From contig JBOGDF010000159.1 of NCBI GenBank assembly GCA_050701635.1, positions 1 through 12,438 of the forward strand: 12,438 bases of DNA, read 5' to 3'. Positions 1 through 6,055 of the stretch are shown in pieces. The notes under the pieces are model-generated. The model was not told the origin of the DNA and did not search any database. It saw only the letters and a list, made by a program, of their open reading frames with translations. This DNA is from WHSM01 sp050701635. Its GTDB lineage: Bacteria; Actinomycetota; Actinomycetes; Mycobacteriales; Micromonosporaceae. Position 1 is the first letter of the stretch. Each line of letters begins with the position of its first letter. Both the position numbers and the translations under genes were made by a program.

Positions 1-642
1 ACCCTGGGCGGCGCGTGGCGGGCGTTCGTACGGCACCCGTCGCCGTGGCTGCTCGGCGGCCTGCTGGTGCTCGCCGGCGCGGCTCGGATCGCGGTGGGGG
101 ACTGGCGACCCTCCGACGCGGTGGCGCCGCTGGTGATGCTGGCGGCGTTCCCGTTCTTCGAGTGGCTGGTGCACGTCGGGGTCCTGCACTGGCGGCCGCG
201 CCGGGTCGGCGGCGTCACGCTCGACCCGCTGCTGGCGCGCAAGCACCGGGAGCACCACGCCGACCCGCGTGACGTACCGCTGGTGTTCATCCCGTGGCAG
301 GCGTTGCTGTGGCTGCTGCCGGCGTACACCCTGATAGCGATTTTGGCTTTTCCCCGGCTCGGGCTGGGGCTCACCTTCCTGGCCGTGGTCGGTGCGCTCG
401 GGCTGGGGTACGAGTGGACCCACCACCTGATCCACAGCGACTACCGGCCGCGCGGCCGGCTCTACAAGGCGGTGTGGCGTAACCACCGGCTGCACCACTA
501 CAAGAACGAGCACTACTGGTTCACCGTGACCAGCGCCGGCACCGCCGACCGGCTGCTCGGCACCTACCCGGACCCGCGGACCGTCGCGTCGTCCCCGACG
601 GTGAAGGCGCTGCACGCCCGGGAGGCCGCCGCGCTCAGGTGA
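1..642 (+). CDS. Fatty acid hydroxylase / sterol desaturase-family membrane protein (5' partial)
   Basis: The frame is open from the first base, so the start codon lies upstream; 213 residues are visible, ending in TGA. Family knowledge: these proteins are integral-membrane di-iron oxygenases that hydroxylate or desaturate lipids, using histidine clusters on the cytosolic face. Visible here are hydrophobic segments near residues 16-30, 41-60, 98-115 and 121-136. The histidine clusters are H58/H62 (HVGVLH), KHREHH at 81-86, HHLIH at 141-145 and NHRLHH at 161-166, plus H171 in EHYW. This is the expected HxxxH / HxxHH pattern and looks catalytically complete. A GTG at 67 is in frame, but conserved-looking sequence continues upstream of it, so it is probably not the start. 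The gene converges on the SRPBCC gene with only 8 nt between stops. The lipid substrate (carotenoid, sterol or fatty acid) cannot be told from the sequence. Confidence 0.88.
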   Translation, partial: TLGGAWRAFVRHPSPWLLGGLLVLAGAARIAVGDWRPSDAVAPLVMLAAFPFFEWLVHVGVLHWRPRRVGGVTLDPLLARKHREHHADPRDVPLVFIPWQALLWLLPAYTLIAILAFPRLGLGLTFLAVVGALGLGYEWTHHLIHSDYRPRGRLYKAVWRNHRLHHYKNEHYWFTVTSAGTADRLLGTYPDPRTVASSPTVKALHAREAAALR

Positions 643-650
643 GATTCAGG

Positions 651-1088
651 TCAGGCGCAGAGCCGTGCCAGGCGTTTCAGGGACAGCTGGACGCCGGCTC
701 GGAAGGCTGGCCGCAGTACTCGCCAGCCCCAGCCTCCCACCACTCCGAACGGCAGCTCGAGCCGTTCGCCCCACACGATGGTGGCCGCGGCGCCGCCGGG
801 CCGTACCTCGAACCAGCCGGTGCCGCGTACCAGCCGGCCGGTGTGCAGGACCTTGCACCGGTACGGCGGTTCCCACACCGTGATCTCCATGGCGTCGGTG
901 AACCCGATCGGCCCGGCGCCGGTGAACGCCGCCAGCCGCGACCCGACCGTACGGCCGTCGCCGCGGGTCACCCGTACGGCGGTGCCGAGCATCCACTCGC
1001 CCTGGCGTTCCCAGTCGGTGAGCATCCGCCAGACCGTCTCCGGCGGCGCCGCCACCGGCTGCCGTACCGTCAGCTCCCGTTCGACCAC
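651..1088 (-). CDS. SRPBCC-fold protein (polyketide cyclase / lipid-transport-like)
   Basis: A 145-residue protein whose layout matches the small START/Bet v1-like (SRPBCC) superfamily. The N-terminal strand (VERELTVRQPVAAPPETVWRML, given in parts: VERELTVRQ then PVAAPPETVW) is followed by a helix with DWERQGEW. Antiparallel strands then run through the middle (GSRLAAF, MEITVWEPPYRCKV, GTGWFEVRPGG). A long C-terminal helix (LKRLARLCA) ends the protein. Family knowledge: the fold makes a hydrophobic cavity that binds lipids, polyketides or aromatics, and many members have no known ligand. No catalytic residues can be assigned. The start is GTG. No Shine-Dalgarno is visible, but a TAGACT hexamer sits 6 nt upstream, which suggests leaderless transcription. 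It lies downstream of the subtilase and its hairpin, so it is probably a separate transcript. It converges on the hydroxylase gene; a shared lipid-related role is only a guess. Confidence 0.85.
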   Translation of the reverse strand: MVERELTVRQPVAAPPETVWRMLTDWERQGEWMLGTAVRVTRGDGRTVGSRLAAFTGAGPIGFTDAMEITVWEPPYRCKVLHTGRLVRGTGWFEVRPGGAAATIVWGERLELPFGVVGGWGWRVLRPAFRAGVQLSLKRLARLCA

Positions 1089-1094
1089 CCGATG

Positions 1095-1100
1095 AGTCTA
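1095..1100 (-). promoter_or_regulatory. Candidate -10 element for the SRPBCC gene (leaderless)
   Basis: On the minus strand TAGACT fits the actinobacterial -10 consensus TAnnnT. It lies 6 nt before the GTG start at 1088, so transcription would begin at or next to the start codon. No Shine-Dalgarno is present. No good -35 is seen; that position falls near the upstream hairpin. Inference from sequence only. Confidence 0.4.
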
Positions 1101-1116
1101 GAGTCGCGCGGCCGGC

Positions 1117-1149
1117 AGGGCGCCCCGGCGATCACCGCCGGGGCGCCCT
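1117..1149 (-). terminator. Intrinsic-type terminator hairpin after the subtilase gene
   Basis: A perfect 14-bp stem (AGGGCGCCCCGGCG, 1117-1130, pairing with 1136-1149) closes a 5-nt loop. It lies about 20 nt downstream of the subtilase stop on the minus strand. It has no U-tract, which is usual for actinobacterial terminators. Its position between the subtilase and the SRPBCC gene implies separate transcription units. Confidence 0.8.
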
Positions 1150-1169
1150 GGTTCACGGTCGGTCGGGCG

Positions 1170-2333
1170 TCACAGCCCGTTCGTGTAGAGCAGGACGTTC
1201 GCGGTGTTCGCGGGGTTGCCCTTGATCACACCGTTGGTGCCGTTGCTGACCAGCCAGGACCGTACGGTGCCGTACGGCGCGTCACCGAACGCCGCCTTGT
1301 AGAGCGCGGCGACGCCGGCGACGTGCGGTGACGCCATCGAGGTGCCGCTCAGCGTGCTGGTGCCGCCGAGCAGGAACGTGGACTGCACCGATACGCCGGG
1401 GGCGTACAGGTGGGCGCAGGGGCCGAAGTTGCTGAACGACGCCTTGACGTCGTTCTTGTCGCTCGCCATCACGGTGGCGGCGTTGGCGGCGCTGGCCGGC
1501 GACACGCCGCAGGCGTCAGCGTTCTCGTTGCCCGCCGCGACCGCGACGAAGACGCCACGGTTGGCGAGGTTGTTGGTGGCGGTGTTCACCGCGTCGGACT
1601 TGCCGCCCCCCAGCGACATGTTCGCCACCGCCGGCTTGACGTGGTTGGCCGCCACCCAGTCGATGCCGGCGATCACCGTGGAGTTGAGCCCGGCGCCGGC
1701 GCAGTTGAGCACCTTCACGCCGTGCAGCCTCGCCTGCTTGGCCACGCCGTACGTCCGCGCGCCGATGGTGCCGGAGACGTGGGTGCCGTGGCCGTGGCAG
1801 TCACCGAGGACCAGGTCCACGCCGTTGAAATCCTGGCTGGCGCGGCCGGTGAACTCGGGGTGGCTGGCCTCGATGCCGGTGTCGATGATGTACGCGTGCA
1901 CGCCCGCCCCGGTCGCCGTGTACGTGTAGCTGGCCGACAGCGGCAGGGCGCGCTGGTCGATCCGGTCCAGCCCCCAGGGCGGGTTCGCCTGGGTGGTGCT
2001 GACCCGTACCACCTGGTCCTGTTCGATCGCGGTCACCGTGGGGTTGCGGCGCAGCGCGGTCAGCTGGGTCGAGGTGAGGCGGGCGGCGAAACCGTTCAAC
2101 GCGCTGCGGTACGTGTGGCTCGCGCTGATGCCGAGCGTGTCGAGTGTGGCGGCCGCCGAGACGCCGCGCCTGACCGTGACGATGTACTGCCCGGGCGCGG
2201 CGACGCCGGTCGCCTGGGTCACCGGCACCAGGGAAACCGAGCTGGTGCTGGCGCTGGCGGGAAGGGTGGTGGCGACGGCCAGGCCGATCACGGCGGACGT
2301 GATCAGCAGCAGCCGTTTCGCGGGGATCTTCAT
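1170..2333 (-). CDS. Secreted S8 family subtilisin-like serine protease (proteinase K/aqualysin type)
   Basis: A 387-residue preproenzyme. Residues 1-29 are a signal peptide (MKIPAKR, hydrophobic core, ATTLPASAS). About 48-111 is an inhibitor I9-type propeptide (QYIVTVRRG to EQDQVVRV), which acts as a folding chaperone and is removed by self-cleavage. The mature peptidase domain begins near 115. The catalytic triad is visible: D151 (IIDTGIE), H182 (GHGTHVSG) and S332 (GTSMASPHVAG), with oxyanion-hole N269 (AAGNEN). Cysteines 179, 211, 275 and 306 may form disulfides as in proteinase K relatives. No C-terminal domain is present. The start is ATG at 2333, because AGGAG lies 7 nt upstream. An in-frame GTG at 2348 overlaps that ribosome binding site and is rejected. 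The enzyme is exported, presumably for extracellular protein breakdown. A TTGACA box upstream and a hairpin downstream suggest its own transcript. Confidence 0.95.
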   Translation of the reverse strand: MKIPAKRLLLITSAVIGLAVATTLPASASTSSVSLVPVTQATGVAAPGQYIVTVRRGVSAAATLDTLGISASHTYRSALNGFAARLTSTQLTALRRNPTVTAIEQDQVVRVSTTQANPPWGLDRIDQRALPLSASYTYTATGAGVHAYIIDTGIEASHPEFTGRASQDFNGVDLVLGDCHGHGTHVSGTIGARTYGVAKQARLHGVKVLNCAGAGLNSTVIAGIDWVAANHVKPAVANMSLGGGKSDAVNTATNNLANRGVFVAVAAGNENADACGVSPASAANAATVMASDKNDVKASFSNFGPCAHLYAPGVSVQSTFLLGGTSTLSGTSMASPHVAGVAALYKAAFGDAPYGTVRSWLVSNGTNGVIKGNPANTANVLLYTNGL

Positions 2334-2340
2334 CGACTGT

Positions 2341-2345
2341 CTCCT
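2341..2345 (-). promoter_or_regulatory. Shine-Dalgarno site for the subtilase
   Basis: AGGAG on the minus strand, 7 nt before ATG at 2333. It decides the start codon: the in-frame GTG 15 nt upstream overlaps this element and would have no ribosome binding site of its own. Confidence 0.8.
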
Positions 2346-2397
2346 CACAGCCGGGGCCCGGGCTGGGGGTTACCGCCTGGGCCGAGGGGTGAATGAG

Positions 2398-2426
2398 AGC
2401 TTCAACCCGTACCAGAGAGTTGTCAA
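2398..2426 (-). promoter_or_regulatory. Candidate promoter of the subtilase gene
   Basis: On the minus strand a perfect TTGACA (2421-2426) is followed, after 17 nt, by GAAGCT (2398-2403). The -35 matches the sigma-70 consensus fully, the spacing is ideal, and the -10 is weak. Transcription would start about 55-60 nt before the ATG. The surrounding bases are locally AT-richer than the window. Assignment is inferred. Confidence 0.45.
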
Positions 2427-2475
2427 TGAACCGCCCGATATGTCGAGGGTCAGACCTGGGGCCCCGCCGGCGGCA

Positions 2476-3414
2476 TCAGAGCCGGGGTGGCGGCGCGGCG
2501 GCCGGGGTGGTGGCGCGGCGGCTGCGCCACCAGCAGCGGATCGCCGCGAACGCGCAGAGCACCGCCGCCAGCGGAAGCAGCCCGTCCGCCATGGTGGTGT
2601 CCACGAAGAACCACCGATCCGGGTAGTACGCCTTGACGATCTCCGTGGTGTCGTACGACTCCAACCCCACCAGGACCGCCACCGCGCCGAGTACGGCGAG
2701 CACCGCGAGCGCAAGCCGGAACCGCTGGGGAGCCACCAGGGCGACCACCCCGAGGCCGAGCAGCGCCAGCAGTCCGAGTGTCAGCGCCGCGCCACCGGGC
2801 CCGATCAGCGGCAGCCAGTAGTCCTCCGCCGCCGCGCGCTGGCCGTTGTTGAACCAGGCCCGTTCCCACGGCAGGGCGAGCGCGGGAAGCGTCACCAGCG
2901 CGGCGACGCCGACCTGGATCGACGGACCCCACGCGGGTCGGGGCAGCTGCGCCGCCGCCAGTGCGAGCAGCAGCACGGCGTACCCGGCGAGCCGGACCCC
3001 GCCGGAGGTCACCAGGATCCAGATCGAGTACCGGTCGCCGACCCCCTGCTTCAGCTCGTACGCGTGCTCGGCGGCGAGCCGGGTCGCGTTCTCCACCAGG
3101 TACGCCACCACCAGCAGATCGACCGTGAGCAGGAACGCCACGCCGAGCGCCGCGAGCGCCGCGGGAAGTCGAAACCGCTCCGGTAGTACGAGCCCCACCG
3201 CCAGCACCGCGACCAGCACGAACACCACGACCGCGAAGCCGAGCCCCCAGGGGAAGAACCGGTCGAGTCCGAAGCTGCGCTCGGTCGAGTCCTGCGGCAC
3301 CACGAAGACCATGACGTTCAACCAGTCCGCGGTGACCGCCTCGATCGCGAAGAACACCCCCAGGATCGTGAGCAGCACCAGTCCCCAGCGTTGCCGTACC
3401 CGTGAGATCACCAC
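2476..3414 (-). CDS. Uncharacterised eight-helix membrane protein with internal duplication
   Basis: I do not recognise a family. The 312-residue protein has about eight hydrophobic segments, near 11-28, 56-76, 83-106, 131-155, 168-182, 201-227, 233-250 and 276-295. The two halves look alike. Each has a helix, a charged/aromatic loop, a long helix, a short P(E/Q)RFRL turn (78-83 and 229-234), a helix, a polar extracytoplasmic-type loop and a last helix. The loops (ENATRLAAEHAYELKQGVGD; LESYDTTEIVKAYYPDRWF) are rich in acidic and aromatic residues. No enzyme motif is seen. The C-terminal tail (RRATTPAAAPPPRL) is encoded across a 20-bp tandem duplication that shifts the frame. The start is GTG at 3414 with no Shine-Dalgarno but with TAGCCT 7 nt upstream, so it is possibly leaderless. 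The subtilase lies 142 nt downstream on the same strand. Function unknown; receptor, transporter or scaffold are all open. Confidence 0.8.
   Translation of the reverse strand: MVISRVRQRWGLVLLTILGVFFAIEAVTADWLNVMVFVVPQDSTERSFGLDRFFPWGLGFAVVVFVLVAVLAVGLVLPERFRLPAALAALGVAFLLTVDLLVVAYLVENATRLAAEHAYELKQGVGDRYSIWILVTSGGVRLAGYAVLLLALAAAQLPRPAWGPSIQVGVAALVTLPALALPWERAWFNNGQRAAAEDYWLPLIGPGGAALTLGLLALLGLGVVALVAPQRFRLALAVLAVLGAVAVLVGLESYDTTEIVKAYYPDRWFFVDTTMADGLLPLAAVLCAFAAIRCWWRSRRATTPAAAPPPRL
2481..2520. repeat. 20-bp tandem direct repeat in the 3' end of the membrane protein gene
   Basis: Bases 2481-2500 and 2501-2520 are two adjacent copies of the same 20-mer, differing at one position (c or t at base 11 of the unit). 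Because 20 is not a multiple of three, the two copies are read in different frames: RRATTP from the first and AAPPPR from the second. A frame-changing duplication near the stop codon is the simplest explanation. Confidence 0.85.
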
Positions 3415-3421
3415 GGCGGGC

Positions 3422-3427
3422 AGGCTA
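3422..3427 (-). promoter_or_regulatory. Candidate -10 element for the membrane protein gene (leaderless)
   Basis: TAGCCT on the minus strand fits TAnnnT and lies 7 nt before the GTG at 3414, with no purine-rich ribosome binding site between. This mirrors the arrangement at two other GTG-start genes in the window. Inference only. Confidence 0.35.
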
Positions 3428-3433
3428 CCGGTC

Positions 3434-3517
3434 GCGATGAGCGAGCTTGCGAGCGACTGGCTGGCACAGTGCGTGCGCGAAGCGCCGGCCGAGCGAAGCG
3501 AGGACGTGCGATGAGCG
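3434..3517. repeat. REP-like intergenic segment bounded by a 10-bp direct repeat
   Basis: The decamer GCGATGAGCG occurs at 3434-3443 and again at 3508-3517. Between the copies are further repeated words: GCGAGC twice (in GCGAGCTTGCGAGC, 3441-3454) and GCGAAGCG at 3477-3484 and 3493-3500. The segment lies between two divergently oriented genes and codes for nothing convincing. It resembles dispersed short repeats of actinobacterial genomes, but dispersal cannot be judged from one copy. Confidence 0.4.
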
Positions 3518-3578
3518 GATTGTTAGCGCGGGTCGGCCACACTGCGGCGGTAACGGCCAACGGGGAAAGGCGCGCACG

Positions 3579-4409
3579 ATGAGGAAATCCAGACTGGTCG
3601 CCACGCTGGCGGTGCTCGCCGCCGGCTTCACGCTCGCCGCGGTGGTGCCGCAGGCCGGCGCGGTGGTGCCCCGGGCCGGCGCGACCACCCGGTCCCTGAG
3701 CAGCACCGGCACGCCGTACGTCAACGTGATGCCGCTCGGCGACTCGATCACCTGGGGCTACACCGTGAAGTACGGCAAGCCGGTGGTGGTCGACGGCTAC
3801 CGCAAGGATCTGTGGGTACGGCTGCGCAACGTCGGCATGAATGTCAACTTCGTCGGCAGCTGCCCGCGGCCGAGCTGGGACCGGTGGAAGTGCAACGGCG
3901 GCGGCACGATGGGGGACAACAACCACGAGGGGCACAGCGGCTACCGGATCGACCAGCTGTCGGCGAACGTGGGGCGGTGGGCGGCCACGTACCAGCCGCA
4001 GATCGTGCTGTTGATGGCCGGCACCAACGACATCGCGCAGAACTACGACCTGCGCCGCGCTCCGGCGCGACTGTCGACGATGATCGACCGGATCCGGGCG
4101 GTACGCCCCACCGCGCACATCTTCGTGGCGACGATCCCGCAGTTCCGGGACCCGGCGAGGAAGTCGACTGTGGACGCGTACAACAACGCGATCCCGGGTG
4201 TGGTGAAGAGCAAGGACAGCCGGGTCCACCTGGTGCCGCAGCATCTGGTGGGTACGCAGGCGAAGGACTTCTCCGACCACGTACACCCGAGTGACTGCGG
4301 CTACGCCAAGCTCTCGTTCGTCTGGTACTACACGATGGAGCGCCACCTGGCGCGCAGCGACTGGCCCACCGGCTACTACCCGTGGAACAACACAGGCGTC
4401 TGCGCCTGA
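3579..4409 (+). CDS. Secreted SGNH/GDSL-family esterase (XynE/XynB-like)
   Basis: A 276-residue exported hydrolase. Residues 1-28 or so form a signal peptide (MRKSR, hydrophobic core, PQAGA). The SGNH blocks are present: MPLGDSIT (51-58, nucleophile S56), a glycine block EGHSGYRID (117-125, G121), GTND (148-151, oxyanion N150) and DHVH (233-236, catalytic D233 and H236). The MPLGDSIT opening is typical of the XynB/XynE-like branch, whose members deacetylate or de-esterify plant polysaccharides; the exact substrate here is inferred. Cysteines at 95, 105, 240 and 275 could form disulfides in the exported protein. No carbohydrate-binding module is attached. The start is ATG at 3579, with GGGGAAAGG ending 8 nt upstream; the frame stays open further upstream, but this start begins the signal peptide. 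The gene is monocistronic: divergent from the membrane protein and convergent with the LVIVD gene. Confidence 0.92.
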   Translation: MRKSRLVATLAVLAAGFTLAAVVPQAGAVVPRAGATTRSLSSTGTPYVNVMPLGDSITWGYTVKYGKPVVVDGYRKDLWVRLRNVGMNVNFVGSCPRPSWDRWKCNGGGTMGDNNHEGHSGYRIDQLSANVGRWAATYQPQIVLLMAGTNDIAQNYDLRRAPARLSTMIDRIRAVRPTAHIFVATIPQFRDPARKSTVDAYNNAIPGVVKSKDSRVHLVPQHLVGTQAKDFSDHVHPSDCGYAKLSFVWYYTMERHLARSDWPTGYYPWNNTGVCA

Positions 4410-4433
4410 CGGCATTCCTCGCGGGGGGACGGC

Positions 4434-4470
4434 GGTGTGGCGAGGCTCTGAAGCAGAGCCTCGCCACACC
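4434..4470. terminator. Bidirectional terminator hairpin between convergent genes
   Basis: GGTGTGGCGAGGCTCTG (4434-4450) pairs perfectly with 4454-4470 around an AAG triloop, giving a 17-bp stem. It begins 24 nt after the esterase stop and lies 9 nt beyond the LVIVD-protein stop, so it can serve both transcripts. There is no U-tract on either strand. Confidence 0.88.
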
Positions 4471-4479
4471 CGCGACAGG

Positions 4480-5898
4480 TCAGCCCTTACGCGGTCGCGG
4501 TACCCGCTGCGAGCGGAGATCGGTCGGCTCCAGCGGCGGTACGGACAGCCCACCCGTGAACCGGTAGACGTCGAAGCCACGGGTCAGGTCGTTGCCGTAC
4601 CCGTAGAAGGAACCGTCGGCGGAGATCCGGTTGGTCTTGAACGACCAGGTGTCGGAGTCGGAGAAGACGTAGTTGCCGAGTTCCTTCATGCCCACGCCGT
4701 CACCGATCCCGATCGTCGCCGGGGTGCCGGTGACGGTGGCCAGCCCGGAGATGTCGAGCACCCGTACGCCCTGGGCGTACCAGGCGATGGTGAGCAGCCT
4801 CTGCTGCGGGTAGATCCGCAGTACGTGCGAGGTGCAGGTGGTTCCGGGCTGCGGCTGCACCACCGGGATGAACCAGGTGCCGAGCTTCGCCGGGCTTCGC
4901 TCCAGACCGCCGGTGATGTCGTACACGTGGAGCCCACCGCCGGGGCACTCGACGCTGCCGGCGGCGCCCGCCCGCTCGTCGGTGATGATCAGGATGTCGC
5001 GCTTCGTGCCGTCGGGCCGGGTCATGGTGACCGGGTCGGACTGGTGGTGCACGTTGATCGCCGGGTCGACGATCTGCGCGACCTGCTTGGGCTGCTCCGG
5101 GTTGGTGGTGTCCAGGATCAGCGTCTGCGACAGCGCGGCGGAGTACGCCCGGCTGCCGTCGGCGTTGAACGTGATGTCGTGCGACTCCGAGCCCAGCGAC
5201 GCCGGTACGAACGGGATCGGGTAGTCCTGCACCTTGCGCGGCGACTCCGGCGACGACACGTCGTAGATCGTGATCGTCGGGGCGGTGCTGGTGATCAGGT
5301 CGGAGTTGGAGTTGTAGAGGTAGCGGCCGCTGGGGTGGATCGTCATGTTGTGGGAGCCACGGGGCACCGGTAGATAGCTGACTGTCTTCGGGCTGGTCGG
5401 GTCGGTCAGGTCGACCAGCACAGTGCCGGCGGCGCTGGAGGTCAGGCCGAGGTCGCGGCCGCAGCGGGAGTTGGCGCCGTCGGTGCCGAACGTCCCGTCG
5501 GCGGTGTAGCTGGCCAGGATCCGGGTGCCGTTCTTCCACACCTGGATGTCGCCCTGGGTGACCTTGCAGTCGTAGACGGCGGCGATCCGGGGCGCGGTCG
5601 GGTCGGTGATGTCGACGATCTGCATGCCCTTGCGCAGCGTGCCGGCGAGCGCGTACTCGCGGATCCCGACGCGGAGAAACTCGATGTCGGAGCCGTTCTG
5701 GGCGGCGCCGCTGGTGTCGTACTGCAGGTTGGCGACGGGCGACATGTTGCTGCCCGTACCGGTGGCGGCCACCGTCACGCCGCGGGTGGCGGTGGGGGTG
5801 TCGCCGATGGCCTGGTCGGTGTCGTGGGCGAGCAGCGGGGTCGCCGCCAGCAGCGCCGCCGCGCCGCCTACTACGCCCACGGTGAGGATTCGTCGCAT
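4480..5898 (-). CDS. Secreted LVIVD-repeat beta-propeller protein
   Basis: A 472-residue exported protein with a signal peptide at about 1-24 (MRRILTV, alanine/leucine core, PLLAHD). The body is built of repeats with the pattern hydrophobic-V/Y-D-(I/L/V)-(T/S)-(D/S/N)-P-x-x-P. They occur at about 92-104 (MQIVDITDPTAPR), 159-171 (TVLVDLTDPTSPK), 209-221 (ITIYDVSSPESPR), 260-271 (LILDTTNPEQPK), 323-330 (LHVYDITG) and 378-385 (VRVLDISG). Family knowledge: LVIVD repeats form propeller blades in surface or secreted proteins, and biochemical functions are mostly unknown. Histidine-rich patches (SHNMTIHPSG, SESHDITF, INVHHQSD, TSHVLRIYP) are regularly spaced and might bind metal, which is my inference. 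The start is ATG with GAAGG 7 nt upstream. The 157-nt gap to the antiporter, with a weak hairpin, suggests a separate transcript. No catalytic motif is seen. Confidence 0.88.
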   Translation of the reverse strand: MRRILTVGVVGGAAALLAATPLLAHDTDQAIGDTPTATRGVTVAATGTGSNMSPVANLQYDTSGAAQNGSDIEFLRVGIREYALAGTLRKGMQIVDITDPTAPRIAAVYDCKVTQGDIQVWKNGTRILASYTADGTFGTDGANSRCGRDLGLTSSAAGTVLVDLTDPTSPKTVSYLPVPRGSHNMTIHPSGRYLYNSNSDLITSTAPTITIYDVSSPESPRKVQDYPIPFVPASLGSESHDITFNADGSRAYSAALSQTLILDTTNPEQPKQVAQIVDPAINVHHQSDPVTMTRPDGTKRDILIITDERAGAAGSVECPGGGLHVYDITGGLERSPAKLGTWFIPVVQPQPGTTCTSHVLRIYPQQRLLTIAWYAQGVRVLDISGLATVTGTPATIGIGDGVGMKELGNYVFSDSDTWSFKTNRISADGSFYGYGNDLTRGFDVYRFTGGLSVPPLEPTDLRSQRVPRPRKG

Positions 5899-6007
5899 GT
5901 GCCTGCCTTCGTCGGGTCGCGAGCCGGGGGGCGGCTCTGGTCCGGGTGTTCCTCCCCTTCCTCCATCGGTACGGCAGCACGATTCGTTGCTGCGACCACC
6001 CGGGCGG

Positions 6008-6024
6008 GGCGACGAAGCGACGCC
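6008..6024 (-). terminator. Weak hairpin downstream of the antiporter
   Basis: On the minus strand GGCGTCGCTTCGTCGCC can fold with outer GGCG/CGCC pairs, a U-U mismatch, an inner CG/CG pair and a CUU loop. It lies about 32 nt after the antiporter stop. It is a much weaker stem than the two perfect hairpins elsewhere in the window, so termination here is tentative. Confidence 0.3.
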
Positions 6025-6055
6025 GCGCGCGCCGCGCCGACGGCCGGCTCGCCGG

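Noticed and set aside
2334..2348. GTG start five codons upstream for the subtilase
   Set aside because: It overlaps the AGGAG ribosome binding site that serves ATG 2333, and the signal peptide begins properly at MKIPAKR.
3518..3528. TTGTTAGCGC, resembling half of a LacI-family operator, upstream of the esterase
   Set aside because: The second half-site is missing (GGGTCGG follows), so the palindrome needed for a dimeric repressor is not there.
3447..3578. Upstream in-frame extension of the esterase
   Set aside because: It would read through the repeat-bearing intergenic DNA. ATG 3579 has a good ribosome binding site and begins a signal peptide.
5953..5968. Strong purine-rich Shine-Dalgarno-like tract on the minus strand (GGAGGAAGGGGAGGAA)
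   Set aside because: No start codon follows at a usable distance, so a small gene is not supported; it may be leader sequence of the LVIVD gene.
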